Of a stretch of 64,000 nucleotides of DNA, positions 7,875-16,394 are shown piece after piece (position 1 is the stretch's first letter; each line of letters begins with the position of its first letter). The stretch is taken from positions 1 through 64,000 of the forward strand of contig NZ_JACETV010000013.1 in NCBI RefSeq assembly GCF_013912375.1, read 5' to 3'. Below the pieces are notes generated by a model. It had not been told where the DNA came from and did not search any database. It saw only the letters and a program-made list of their open reading frames with translations. This DNA is from Emticicia sp. BO119 (GTDB taxonomy: Bacteria > Bacteroidota > Bacteroidia > Cytophagales > Spirosomataceae). Both the position numbers and the translations under genes were made by a program.

Positions 7875-9847
7875 ATGAAACATTCTTTATTCGCACTATT
7901 GTTGGCGTTATGCTATTTAGATGCCCGTGCAAAAGATTCCTATGAGCTTGATTCTCCCGACGGTAAAATCAATTTTACGATTTTTGTTAGTCAGAATACT
8001 GTTTTCTACAAGGTAGGATACAAAAATACGCCGATTATTAACAATAGCCCATTAAGTCTTTCATTTAAAGAAGGTGATTTTAATCATAATGTTCAGATAT
8101 CGAACGGGGTATATCGCGATGGCAGAGAAACGTATGATTTGGTAGTAGGTAAGGCAAAACATATCAGTGAGCCCTATAAAGAACTTACGATTCAGGTACA
8201 ACAGACACAAAAGCCGGGATTGTCATTTTCAGTTGTTATCAGGGCTTTTAATGGTGGTTTGGGGTTCAGGTATGAATTACCACAATGGCCTGGTCATGGT
8301 TCATTTACACTGCTTGAAGAAAATACAACTTTTAATTTCATCGGCGATCCTTTTGCCAGAACCCTTATCTTACCTAATTATACAAGTTCGCATGAAGGTC
8401 TTTATACCAAAGAGCCGTTGAGCCATATAGCTAAGGATACGTTGATAGATATGCCCGCACTTTTTGAGTTTAAGAATAAAGTTTACCTGTCTATAACCGA
8501 AGCAGCTTTAGCAGACTACGCAGGTATGTACTTATCTAAGAATAAAGACACAGGAGTATTGCAAAGTAAACTTTCGCCATATCCATCTGATAAAAGTATT
8601 AAAGTAAAAGCTTCTCTGCCACATCATAGCCCCTGAAGGTCTTATTAATCAGTGATAAAGTAGGTGATTTGTTAGAATCAAATATTATAACAAATCTTAA
8701 TGAACCCTCCCGTATTCTTGATACGTCCTGGTTAAGACCCGGTAAAACTACTTTCCCCTGGTGGAATGGGAATGTAATGCCTGATACGATTAATGCACCC
8801 GGAAACAATTTTGTGAGTGCCCAATATTATATAGATTTCTGTGCCCGCAATAATATCGATTATCACTCAGTAGTGGAGTATGGTCTGCATCAGTGGTATG
8901 TTGATGATGGTGTGGGGTTTCAGCCGGGCCCAAACTCAGATGCTACCAAGCCTGTACCAGGTTTAGATATGGCCGAAATATGTGCGTATGCCAAATCGAA
9001 AGGTGTAGACATAAGAGTATGGGTACATTGGGCTGCGTTATATCCTAAATTAGATAAGGCATTTGAGCTGTATGAAAAATGGGGCTTAAAAGGCATGATG
9101 GTAGATTTTATGGATAGAGATGATCAGGAAATGGTGAATATCCAGAACGAAATTCTGGAAAAAGCAGCTAAACACCATTTGCATATTCAGTTTCATGGAG
9201 CCTATAAACCTACAGGAATGCACCGTACCTATCCGAATGAATTTACGAGAGAAGGCACATTGAACTATGAGTGTAACAAGTGGGCTAATTACATTAAGCC
9301 CGGTATGGACGTTGACATTGCTTTTACCCGACTGATTGCCGGAAGTACCGATTATCATTTAGGTGGCTTCAGGGCAGTACCGCCTTCACAAATAAAGCCT
9401 AATTATACCCGACCGCTTATGTTAGGCACTCGTTGCCACATGATGGCAATGTATGTAGTGCTTGAAAATTATGTACAGATGGTATGCGATTACCCCGAGG
9501 CTTATGAAGGGCAAAAAGGTTTTGAGTTTATTCAGGAGGTTCCAACCATCTGGGACGAAACGAAGGTGCTGGATGCTAAACCTGACGAATACATTGTAAT
9601 GGCAAGAAAAAAGAATAATGACTGGTACATTGGAGCCATTAATAACGATACTGCCAGAGATATTAAAGTAGCTTTTGATTTTTTAGATAATGGCAACTAT
9701 GAAGCTACTATTTATGCCGATGCCGAAGATACGGCTACAAACCCGAATAATCTGACAAAAAAAGTAATGACTTTAGATAAAACTGCCGCTATTTTTCTGA
9801 AATTAGCCAGTGGCGGAGGTTTGACCGTGCAATTAAAAAAGAAATAA
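7875..9847 (+). pseudogene. GH97 glycoside hydrolase (alpha-galactosidase/glucosidase) with a one-base frameshift
   Basis: The gene reads as two pieces. The first (7875-8636) has a signal peptide and the beta-sandwich N-terminal domain (SPDGKINF...). The second, in another frame and clear from about 8637 to 9847, holds the (beta/alpha)8 barrel with GMMVDFMDRDDQ and a C-terminal beta domain. At 8631-8639 the sequence CCCTGAAGG creates a stop. Restoring one G after 8635 gives SPWKVLLISDKVGDLLESN, the normal GH97 linker, and a protein of about 657 residues, the usual length. The Asp in VDFMDRDD suggests the retaining subgroup (BtGH97b-like). It is either a recent pseudogene or a sequencing error. 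Confidence 0.88.
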
Positions 9848-9861
9848 TATCTAAGACTCAT

Positions 9862-9906
9862 AAAGATAGAAAAAGGGCTTTATCAAGAAGCCCTTTTTCT
9901 ATCTTT
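9862..9906. terminator. Bidirectional terminator between convergent GH97 and oxidoreductase genes
   Basis: A perfect 19-bp stem (9862-9880 with 9888-9906) has a 7-nt loop and ends in T-rich sequence on both strands. It lies exactly between the convergent ends at 9847 and 9917. Confidence 0.93.
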
Positions 9907-9916
9907 TATGTATTGC

Positions 9917-11362
9917 TTATATCCAACCTCCGGCACGATACTCTCTTTTGACGAACGCATTGGCCTGGTCGAAATTGGTGATTTTCATATTAGGACCATC
10001 CCATAGGAGTTTCTTACGCCCGATATAATTGTTTTTGGAATCACGGAGTAAGAATGAACGAACAGCCAGATTTCCCATCAAGACTGTTTCGGTAAGTGGG
10101 CCGGACTGGTCGAATGATGAACTGGTATAAGTACCGAAACCAGCTTTACAGGCTTTTACCCATTGTTGCTGGTGTCCTTCAGTATCACCTTCAACAAGTG
10201 GGCGTTTTGGCGCAGGTAATTTTACATTCAGGAACTTAGATTCAGGGAAAAACTTAGGGTTATTTCCAAAAAGTTCAGTTGCTAAAATACCTTTACTACC
10301 TATAAACAAAACACCTCCATCAATACTTGTAAATACTTTATCATAATCACAACCATCGGGTAGTTGTGGACGGATTCCCCCGTCATACCAATTCAGGCTT
10401 AGTTCTTTGAATTGTTTACCCTTTGGATTCGGGAATTTCAGGTGAATAGCCGATGATGGTGGGCAAACATCATCAAAATGGGCTTCCTTGAAGAAATCGG
10501 CATATACCTGTCCTACCGAACATTCTACCGAGGTAGGAGAACCCAGTTTCAAGGCACGGAAGGGCACATCAATAAAGTGGCAACCCATATCGCCTAATGC
10601 CCCTGTACCAAAGTCCCAGTATCCGCGCCAACGGAATGGCATATAAGCTTCGTGATAATCACGCATAGGAGCAGTTCCTATCCATAAATCCCAGTTAACT
10701 TCAGGTGGTATCGGCTGATTCATACCCTTATCTTTCGGAGATTGTACACCTTGTGGCCATACCGGGCGGTTTGTCCATACTTCAACCGTATGTACATCAC
10801 CAATCATACCACTCTGGATAATGGCTTCTGTGATACGTGTTCCTTTACCGCTACTACCCTGATTACCCATCTGGGTAACTAATTTGTATTTTTTGGCTGC
10901 CTCTGTTAATTGGCGGGCCTCCCATATATCATGTGTCAATGGTTTTTCAACATACACGTGTTTGCCTAACTGCATGGCCGACATCGCTATCGGATAGTGC
11001 ATATGGTCTGGTGTAGTAACAATTACGGCATCAATATTTTTAGCTTCTTTTTCAAGCATCTGGCGATAATCTTTAAAATAAGGTGCTTTCGGGAATTGCT
11101 TTCTGAATTTCTCTGACATTCTATCGTCGACATCACAAAGTGCTACAATATTGTCACTTCCCTTATTATAAGCCAGCGGGATGTTTACCTCAGCCTTACC
11201 ACCGCAACCTACAGCAGCCATGTTCAGTTTATCGCTGGGAGCAACAAAACCTTTGCCTAAAACGTGGCGAGGAACAATCATAAAACCTGCTGAAGCTAAT
11301 GTCGCACTTTTAAGAAAACTACGTCGTGAAGATTCGTTTTGTTTTTTGTTTGAGTTTTTCAT
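9917..11362 (-). CDS. Tat-exported Gfo/Idh/MocA family oxidoreductase
   Basis: The protein has 481 residues. The N-terminus carries a twin-arginine signal (S12-R13-R14-S15-F16-L17-K18) with a hydrophobic stretch ending near VLG, so the folded protein is exported. A Rossmann NAD(P)-binding region begins at about residue 47 (AAVGCGGKAEV), and the family motif E139-K140-P141 is present in VEKPLTHD. Bacteroidota have many such exported members acting on sugars or sugar acids; the substrate is not known. It faces the GH97 gene convergently, which fits a saccharide-use theme but proves no joint pathway. Confidence 0.93.
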   Translation of the reverse strand: MKNSNKKQNESSRRSFLKSATLASAGFMIVPRHVLGKGFVAPSDKLNMAAVGCGGKAEVNIPLAYNKGSDNIVALCDVDDRMSEKFRKQFPKAPYFKDYRQMLEKEAKNIDAVIVTTPDHMHYPIAMSAMQLGKHVYVEKPLTHDIWEARQLTEAAKKYKLVTQMGNQGSSGKGTRITEAIIQSGMIGDVHTVEVWTNRPVWPQGVQSPKDKGMNQPIPPEVNWDLWIGTAPMRDYHEAYMPFRWRGYWDFGTGALGDMGCHFIDVPFRALKLGSPTSVECSVGQVYADFFKEAHFDDVCPPSSAIHLKFPNPKGKQFKELSLNWYDGGIRPQLPDGCDYDKVFTSIDGGVLFIGSKGILATELFGNNPKFFPESKFLNVKLPAPKRPLVEGDTEGHQQQWVKACKAGFGTYTSSSFDQSGPLTETVLMGNLAVRSFLLRDSKNNYIGRKKLLWDGPNMKITNFDQANAFVKREYRAGGWI

Positions 11363-11522
11363 AGGTAAATAGAAGTTTGAAAGAGTTTTGTTTTATTGTA
11401 CAACTTGTCTATACAAATCTGGCAGAAAAGTACAAAATATTATTTAGAATGTTATGGTGAAAAGAAGGTTTTTTAAGAAGAGAAAGGAACAGGGAGGAAT
11501 GGAGAAAGGAAAAAATTGTGGC

Positions 11523-11553
11523 GCGAGCATCCGCGCGGCGTCCGCCAGCTCGC
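11523..11553. repeat. GC-rich inverted-repeat island in AT-rich DNA
   Basis: GCGAGC (11523-11528) and GCTCGC (11548-11553) flank CCGCGCGG and GGCGTCCGCC, giving a nested hairpin. The composition is very different from the surrounding purine-rich DNA. It looks like a dispersed intergenic repeat unit, but only one copy is visible here. Confidence 0.45.
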
Positions 11554-11692
11554 AGTGGGAATAAGGAAAAGAGAGAAACGAAAAAAATGGAAGAAGGTTT
11601 GTAAACAGAAAAATGTAAAACCGAGAAATGAAAATTGTAAAAGTAAAGGTACTAAATGAGAAAGTCAAAAATCGTAGTCAAAGTAATTCCCC

Positions 11693-11719
11693 TTTAGGGG
11701 TTAGGGGCAAAACAAAAGC
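11693..11719 (+). repeat. Repeated motif TTTAGGGGTTAG...AACAAAAGC next to a terminator (copy 1)
   Basis: TTTAGGGGTTAG (11693-11704) is followed after six bases by AACAAAAGC (11711-11719), which runs into the rplL terminator stem. The same two blocks recur at 48665-48685, again running into a terminator. CCCC just before the motif makes a short CCCCT/AGGGG hairpin here. Confidence 0.5.
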
Positions 11720-11742
11720 CCGAAAGGTTGCTTTCGGGCTTT
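11715..11742 (-). terminator. Terminator of the rplKAJL operon
   Basis: AAAGCCCGAAAG (11715-11726) pairs perfectly with 11731-11742 around a GTTG loop. On the minus strand the stem is followed by a T tract. It lies 23 bp past the rplL stop, so transcription ends here rather than continuing into rpoB. Confidence 0.9.
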
Positions 11743-11765
11743 GTTCTGAGATGGTATCAGTAAAA

Positions 11766-12146
11766 TTATTTTACTTCTACTTCTGCACCAGCTTCTTCTA
11801 AAGATTTTTTCAAACCTTCAGCTTCATCTTTAGCAACACCTTCTTTCAATGGTTTCGGAGCTGAGTCTACTAAGTCTTTAGCTTCTTTCAAGCCAAGACC
11901 AGTAAGATCTTTCACTAACTTCACAACTTGAAGTTTGTTAGGACCAGCACCTTTCAAGATTACGTCGAAAGATGTTTTTTCTACTGGAGCTTCAGCAGTG
12001 TCAGCAGCAGGACCACCTTGTACCATTACTGGAGCAGCAGCTGCAGGCTCAATGCCATACTCGTCTTTCAATATTTGTGCTAATTCGTTTACTTCTTTTA
12101 CAGTCAAATTTACTAATTGCTCTGCAAATGCTTTCAAATCTGCCAT
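11766..12146 (-). CDS. rplL: 50S ribosomal protein L7/L12
   Basis: The protein has 126 residues when started at the ATG at 12144-12146 ([21 protein letters not shown]). A longer open frame upstream is not homologous. It has the N-terminal dimerisation domain, an Ala/Pro-rich hinge ([16 protein letters not shown]) and the C-terminal domain with [19 protein letters not shown] and [15 protein letters not shown], which recruits translation factors. It is the last gene of the rplKAJL operon, followed by a strong terminator instead of rpoB. Confidence 0.98.
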   Translation of the reverse strand: MADLKAFAEQLVNLTVKEVNELAQILKDEYGIEPAAAAPVMVQGGPAADTAEAPVEKTSFDVILKGAGPNKLQVVKLVKDLTGLGLKEAKDLVDSAPKPLKEGVAKDEAEGLKKSLEEAGAEVEVK

Positions 12147-12203
12147 TTTTGTATAGAATTTAAAAGTTAATACTTGTTTTTGATAAATAATTTTGAATTT
12201 AAT

Positions 12204-12222
12204 ATCAGCCAGTCTGGCTGAT
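12204..12222 (-). promoter_or_regulatory. Small hairpin in the rplJ-rplL spacer
   Basis: ATCAGCCA (12204-12211) pairs perfectly with TGGCTGAT (12215-12222) around a 3-nt loop, in the 123-bp gap between rplJ and rplL. A hairpin here could act as an attenuator or processing site that sets the L10:L12 ratio. That role is an inference from known rplJL operons. Confidence 0.45.
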
Positions 12223-12269
12223 GGGTGTTTACTGTATATAACCATTGAAGGTTACAGTCTGTAAACGAA

Positions 12270-12803
12270 TTAGGCTGCGTCTCTCTCCGACAAAGTCTTG
12301 ATAATACCAGCCAATTTGTTGCCACCGCTTTGCAAGCCAGAAATAACATTTTTGGCAGGTGATTGCAACAAACCGATAACTTCGCCAATCAATTCTTGCT
12401 TTGATTTCAAAGTCAGCAACGTATCCAATTGGTCGTGGCCGATGAATAAAGCAGAATCGACAGAAGCACCTTTAAGAGTGATGCTGTTTTTGTTAGCTTT
12501 CAGGAAGTCTTTAATCAATTTTGCAGCTACTTTGCCCGACTCATCGTGGAACATCACACCTGAAAAACCTTTAAGAACAGTTCCGTCAAACGACGAATAA
12601 TCGGTATCTAATCTTTCAAGAGCCTTGCTGATTAGTGTATTTTTCACTACACGATACTCAATACCACGCTCGAAACACAAACGACGTAATTCATTGGTTT
12701 TAGCAACGTTCAATCCGCTTGCATCGGTGATATAGAAGTAAGGGGTAGCTGCAAATTTCTCAGCCAACTCTTCAATTATTGCTCCTTTTTCTTCTTTTGT
12801 CAT
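12270..12803 (-). CDS. rplJ: 50S ribosomal protein L10
   Basis: The protein has 177 residues beginning TKEEKGAIIEELAEKFAATPYFYITDASGLN, a typical L10 N-terminus that binds 23S rRNA. The C-terminal helix (SGLQSGGNKLAGIIKTLSER), which anchors L7/L12 dimers, is present. It lies 2 bp downstream of rplA and upstream of rplL, so translation is probably coupled. Confidence 0.98.
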   Translation of the reverse strand: MTKEEKGAIIEELAEKFAATPYFYITDASGLNVAKTNELRRLCFERGIEYRVVKNTLISKALERLDTDYSSFDGTVLKGFSGVMFHDESGKVAAKLIKDFLKANKNSITLKGASVDSALFIGHDQLDTLLTLKSKQELIGEVIGLLQSPAKNVISGLQSGGNKLAGIIKTLSERDAA

Positions 12804-12805
12804 GA

Positions 12806-13504
12806 TTACAATCCATTAATGGTTGTTTTGTCGATTTGAATACCAGGTCCCATAGTGCTGGCAAGTGCTATGCTTTTCACATAAGTACCTTTAGCAGAAG
12901 ATGGTTTCAATTTCAACAAAGTCTGAATCAATTCTGTAGCATTTTCTGCTAATTTCTCAGGCGAGAAAGAAACCTTACCGATGGAAGCGTGAATGATACC
13001 GGTTTTATCAACTTTAAAGTCAATTTTACCAGCTTTCACTTCTTTTACTGCTGTTGCTACGTCGAGCGTTACAGTACCAGACTTAGGGTTTGGCATCAAT
13101 CCGCGTGGTCCGAGGATTTTACCTAACTTACCAAGTTTAGCCATTACAGTTGGCATCGTGATGATTACGTCGATGTCGGTCCAACCTTGTTCGATTTTTT
13201 GGATGTATTCGTCCAGACCTACAAAATCAGCGCCAGCAGCTTTTGCATCAGCTTCTTTATCAGGTGTACATAATACTAAAACGCGAACAGTTTTACCGGT
13301 TCCGTGTGGTAGAGCTACCACACCACGTACCATTTGGTCAGCCTTACGAGGGTCAACACCTAAACGAACGTGAACATCTACCGAAGAGTCGAATTTGGTG
13401 TATGAAATCTGCTTCAGAACATCAGCTGCATCTTTTAGAGAATAAGCTTTAGCAGCATCATACTTCGACATTGCTTCCTTTCTTTTTTTGGTCAATTTTG
13501 CCAT
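12806..13504 (-). CDS. rplA: 50S ribosomal protein L1
   Basis: The protein has 232 residues and normal length. The L1 signature is seen in [29 protein letters not shown] (about residues 118-146), followed by [16 protein letters not shown]. It forms the L1 stalk and in other bacteria represses its own operon by binding the mRNA leader. It lies between rplK (79-bp gap) and rplJ (2-bp gap). Confidence 0.98.
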   Translation of the reverse strand: MAKLTKKRKEAMSKYDAAKAYSLKDAADVLKQISYTKFDSSVDVHVRLGVDPRKADQMVRGVVALPHGTGKTVRVLVLCTPDKEADAKAAGADFVGLDEYIQKIEQGWTDIDVIITMPTVMAKLGKLGKILGPRGLMPNPKSGTVTLDVATAVKEVKAGKIDFKVDKTGIIHASIGKVSFSPEKLAENATELIQTLLKLKPSSAKGTYVKSIALASTMGPGIQIDKTTINGL

Positions 13505-13583
13505 TTGCTTTGTTTGGTTATAGCGTTATGCCGTGCATAACTCCCATGAATAATAATGAATGAGTAACAATCATTCGGTGTTT

Positions 13584-14021
13584 TTAAAACGGTGCGTTGC
13601 CCGAGATAGTAATGCCCATGTTTTTGGCAGTACCGGCAATCATCTTCATTGCTGATTCAACAGTAAAGCAATTCAAGTCTGGCATTTTGGTTTCGGCAAT
13701 AGTTTTTACCTGATCCCAAGTTACCGAACCAACTTTCTTACGATTGGGTTGGTCTGAACCTGTTTTTACCTTAGATGCTTCTAACAGCATGATAGCAGCG
13801 GGTGGAGTTTTGATCGCAAATTCAAACGACTTGTCAGTAAAGTAAGTAATTACTACTGGCAAAATCATACCCACTTTATCCTGAGTACGAGCGTTGAATT
13901 GTTTACAAAATTCCATGATGTTCAAACCTTTAGAACCCAATGCCGGACCAATTGGTGGTGAAGGGTTGGCTTGACCGCCTTTTACCTGAAGTTTCACATA
14001 TCCTGCGATGTCTTTCGCCAT
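13584..14021 (-). CDS. rplK: 50S ribosomal protein L11
   Basis: The protein has 145 residues with the conserved N-terminus [21 protein letters not shown] and the C-terminal rRNA-binding part [23 protein letters not shown]. It is part of the GTPase-associated centre and the target of thiostrepton-type antibiotics in other bacteria. It is the first gene of the operon. The usual upstream secE-nusG pair is absent: the next 486 bp are non-coding and then a divergent response regulator begins. Confidence 0.98.
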   Translation of the reverse strand: MAKDIAGYVKLQVKGGQANPSPPIGPALGSKGLNIMEFCKQFNARTQDKVGMILPVVITYFTDKSFEFAIKTPPAAIMLLEASKVKTGSDQPNRKKVGSVTWDQVKTIAETKMPDLNCFTVESAMKMIAGTAKNMGITISGNAPF

Positions 14022-14235
14022 TGTCTTTCAGATTTTAAGGAATTTTACAAAAAGATTTGTTTGAGTCTTGAAGAAGGGCTCACATTCCTGCCTCAGTATC
14101 AATCATTTCCGTTGATTTTGGTTCAGAAATTTCACCTTTTATCAGGGGAAGCGACACCGTGTGAATAGGCATCAAGATAAAGACTGATTTCTGCCGGCTC
14201 AAAAAGTATTTACATACCTTTTGAAAATCGGACTG

Positions 14236-14267
14236 CAAAAGTAGGAGTTTTTGATTTCTTACGCAAA
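14236..14267 (-). promoter_or_regulatory. Promoter of the rplKAJL operon
   Basis: On the minus strand TTTG (14264-14267) is followed after 20 bp by TACTTTTG (14236-14243), an excellent match to the Bacteroidota TTTG-N(17-23)-TAnnTTTG promoter. It predicts transcription from about 14229 and a long leader of about 200 nt before rplK. The leader could hold the L1 autoregulatory site. Confidence 0.75.
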
Positions 14268-14473
14268 AAAAATGTAAAGTATTTTCTAAAAATCTTACAA
14301 ATTTCCAGAAATGATTAAATATAGAGAAGCAACTGACTATAAAGAGGTTACATATAGGTTTTCGATAGGGCAGAGTATGACATTTTTGGGTAAAAATGCT
14401 ATAAAACAATGATTTATAATACCCTTTGATAAGATTTAACATTGACTTAACACACCTAACGATTTTTTAACCA

Positions 14474-14481
14474 TAACTTTG
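14474..14481 (+). promoter_or_regulatory. -7 element (TAACTTTG) of the response regulator gene
   Basis: TAACTTTG matches TAnnTTTG, 26 bp before the ATG at 14508. A TTG at 14442-14444 is spaced too far (29 bp) to be a canonical -33. Confidence 0.6.
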
Positions 14482-14507
14482 CAGTACACTAATTGAAAAA
14501 CGCCTTT

Positions 14508-15194
14508 ATGAGTTCTGCTCACCGTGTTTTAGTAGTTGACGATGAAGCCGATATTGTTGAATTGTTAAGCTACAACCTTGAAAAGGAGGGGTATAAGGTC
14601 GCTACTGCCCCTGATGGAAAAAAAGCTATTGAAGTTGCCCGTGAGTTTCTGCCTGACTTAGTTATTCTTGATATAATGATGCCACACATGGATGGTATCG
14701 AAGTAGGGCGGACCCTCCGCTCCATGCCTGAAATGAAGAATATCTACATTCTATACCTGACTGCCCGCTCTGAAGAATACTCTGAAATTGCCGCATTTGA
14801 AGTTGGCGCCGATGATTATCTGACCAAACCTATCAAGCCCCGTGCTTTAATGAGCCGTATCAATGCGTTCTTCCGCCGTGAGGCTCAGAAATCAGACACA
14901 AGCGATACACTTGAAGTGGCCGGTCTGAACATTAATCGTCAGAATTATACGGTTACCAAGCAAGATGGTTCAACTATCGTATTACCAAAAAAGGAATTTG
15001 AATTACTTTTCTTCTTAGCCCAGTATCCTAACAAAGTATTCAGCCGCGACGAAATCCTGCAGAAAATCTGGGGGGTTGATATTTTCGTAGTAGAGCGTAC
15101 AATCGACGTACACATCCGTAAAGTACGCGAAAAAGTAGGCGAAAACTACATCAAAACCCTAAAGGGTGTAGGATATATGTTTACAGATGAGTAA
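14508..15194 (+). CDS. PhoB/OmpR-family response regulator
   Basis: The protein has 228 residues from the ATG at 14508; a TTG five codons upstream is less likely. The receiver domain (about 5-120) carries acidic D11-D12 in VVDDEAD, the phospho-acceptor D55 in LVILDIMMPHMDG and the conserved Lys in DYLTKPIKP. The winged-helix output domain (about 130-225) has the family pattern KKEFELLFFLAQYPNKVFSR and ends VRTVKG-like (KTLKGVGYMF). The cognate kinase gene follows 85 bp downstream. The similarity is to phosphate regulators, but the signal is not proven. Confidence 0.93.
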   Translation: MSSAHRVLVVDDEADIVELLSYNLEKEGYKVATAPDGKKAIEVAREFLPDLVILDIMMPHMDGIEVGRTLRSMPEMKNIYILYLTARSEEYSEIAAFEVGADDYLTKPIKPRALMSRINAFFRREAQKSDTSDTLEVAGLNINRQNYTVTKQDGSTIVLPKKEFELLFFLAQYPNKVFSRDEILQKIWGVDIFVVERTIDVHIRKVREKVGENYIKTLKGVGYMFTDE

Positions 15195-15212
15195 TAATCT
15201 GTATAAAAAGAT

Positions 15213-15263
15213 AATTATCAGTTAACTTTGTATAAGTTTTATACAAAGAAGAAACTGATAATT
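15213..15263 (+). promoter_or_regulatory. 21-bp interrupted hairpin containing a -7 box, between the two-component genes
   Basis: AATTATCAGTT (15213-15223) pairs with 15253-15263, and CTTTGTATAA (15226-15235) pairs with 15239-15248 around a 3-nt loop. Its left arm contains TAACTTTG (15223-15230), a perfect -7 element for the kinase gene. It may be a terminator/attenuator, an internal promoter with an overlapping operator, or both. Confidence 0.55.
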
Positions 15264-15279
15264 TAACCATTCACCCGGA

Positions 15280-16344
15280 ATGTCGTTTAGCCCCCGTATT
15301 ATTGCATTTTTTCTTGCCGTATTAATTACGACCGTTTCTATTGTATTCTTAAGTTTTGTACCTAATGTGAGTGCGGCTATGTTGTTTGTGGTAGGTGTAT
15401 CTTCTTTTTTCGCCTCTTTCTTTTTTGTCTTTTATACCATTGATATTCTGGTCTTTCGAGAGGTAGAGCAGATTTACAAGACCATTCAGAAACTCAAAAT
15501 CCGTGATTTTGATATTTCACGTAAGACTTTAATCAGAAGTGTGAATCCCATCAAGAAATTAAATTCCGAGATTTCAACGTACGTGACCCGTAAACAACAG
15601 GAAATTGACGAATTAAAAAAAATGGAGGTATTCAGACGTGAGTTTCTGGCCGATGTATCGCACGAATTGAAAACCCCCATTTTTGCCGCACAAGGCTTTA
15701 TTCATACATTGTTGGACGGAGCTATGGAAGACCCAGTCATCCTTGAACGCTTTTTAAACAAAGCCGCCAAAAGTCTCGATGGCCTTGATGCACTGGTGAG
15801 AGACCTTGTCACGCTTTCGCAGGTAGAAAAAGGTGACCTGAAGATGCACTTCGAAAAAGCCGACCTGAAACATATTACCGAAGAAATATTCGAGCAACTG
15901 GAGTCGAAAGCCAAAACCAGAGGCGTAACACTTAAAATTAAACCTAAAGAACTACAATCAGCCTGGGTAACCGCCGATAAACAGCGTATCTCTCAGGTGA
16001 TTACCAATCTGGTCGACAATGCCATTAAGTATGGTAAAGAAAACGGAAAGATCATTGTAGAGATAGAAGAAGAGAAAAAATACTTTCAGGTTTCTATAGA
16101 AGACGATGGCCCGGGTATATCGCCTGAGCACCTTTCCCGTATCTTTGAGCGTTTTTATCGCATAGATAAAAGCCGCTCCCGTGAAACCGGTGGCACAGGC
16201 TTAGGCTTGGCTATAGTAAAGCATATTCTGAATGCTCATCATTCTAAAATCAGTGTTACAAGCAAGATTGATAAAGGTACTCGATTCTCTTTCAGATTAC
16301 CTGTGGCAAGTGAATCAGCAACGATAAAAGAAGGGGTAAAATGA
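15280..16344 (+). CDS. PhoR-like sensor histidine kinase
   Basis: The protein has 354 residues. Two transmembrane helices at about 7-27 and 32-58 leave almost no periplasmic loop, so sensing is probably within the membrane or via a partner. The HisKA box FLADVSHELKTPIFAAQGF has phospho-acceptor H128. The ATPase domain shows the N box NLVDNAIKYG, G1 DDGPGIS, the F box ERFYRIDKS and G2 GGTGLGLAIVKH. It is paired with the response regulator immediately upstream. Confidence 0.93.
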   Translation: MSFSPRIIAFFLAVLITTVSIVFLSFVPNVSAAMLFVVGVSSFFASFFFVFYTIDILVFREVEQIYKTIQKLKIRDFDISRKTLIRSVNPIKKLNSEISTYVTRKQQEIDELKKMEVFRREFLADVSHELKTPIFAAQGFIHTLLDGAMEDPVILERFLNKAAKSLDGLDALVRDLVTLSQVEKGDLKMHFEKADLKHITEEIFEQLESKAKTRGVTLKIKPKELQSAWVTADKQRISQVITNLVDNAIKYGKENGKIIVEIEEEKKYFQVSIEDDGPGISPEHLSRIFERFYRIDKSRSRETGGTGLGLAIVKHILNAHHSKISVTSKIDKGTRFSFRLPVASESATIKEGVK

Positions 16345-16394
16345 CATATTATTAGCCATCTACCCCATTCTACAGCAAAACAACGAGAGTACTT

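Larger units (their letters stand above)
11363..11765. other. Intergenic region without a gene: purine-rich stretch, GC-rich island, repeat and terminator
   Basis: About 400 bp separate the oxidoreductase start from the rplL stop. It contains a purine-rich stretch (about 11459-11516), a GC-rich island at 11519-11560, the repeated motif TTTAGGGGTTAG at 11693-11704 and the rplL terminator. The open frame on the minus strand at 11444-11668 is low-complexity and looks non-coding. Confidence 0.7.
14022..14507. other. Divergent intergenic region between rplK and the response regulator
   Basis: About 485 bp carry the rplK promoter at 14236-14267, a roughly 200-nt untranslated rplK leader (14022 to about 14229) and a -7 box for the response regulator at 14474-14481. 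The open frame at 14080-14442 overlaps the promoter and has no recognisable protein, so I treat it as non-coding. Confidence 0.65.

Noticed and set aside
8669-9847. A separate 392-residue enzyme starting at 8669
   Set aside because: It is the catalytic half of GH97 and lacks its N-terminal domain, which is encoded just upstream in another frame; one gene with a frameshift explains both pieces.
11444-11668. 74-codon open frame on the minus strand between the oxidoreductase and rplL
   Set aside because: Phe/Ser-rich low-complexity translation of a purine-rich stretch that spans the GC-rich island; no signature, no promoter or start context.
14080-14442. 120-codon open frame on the minus strand upstream of rplK
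   Set aside because: It covers the strong rplK promoter at 14236-14267 and has no recognisable protein; better explained as regulatory DNA.
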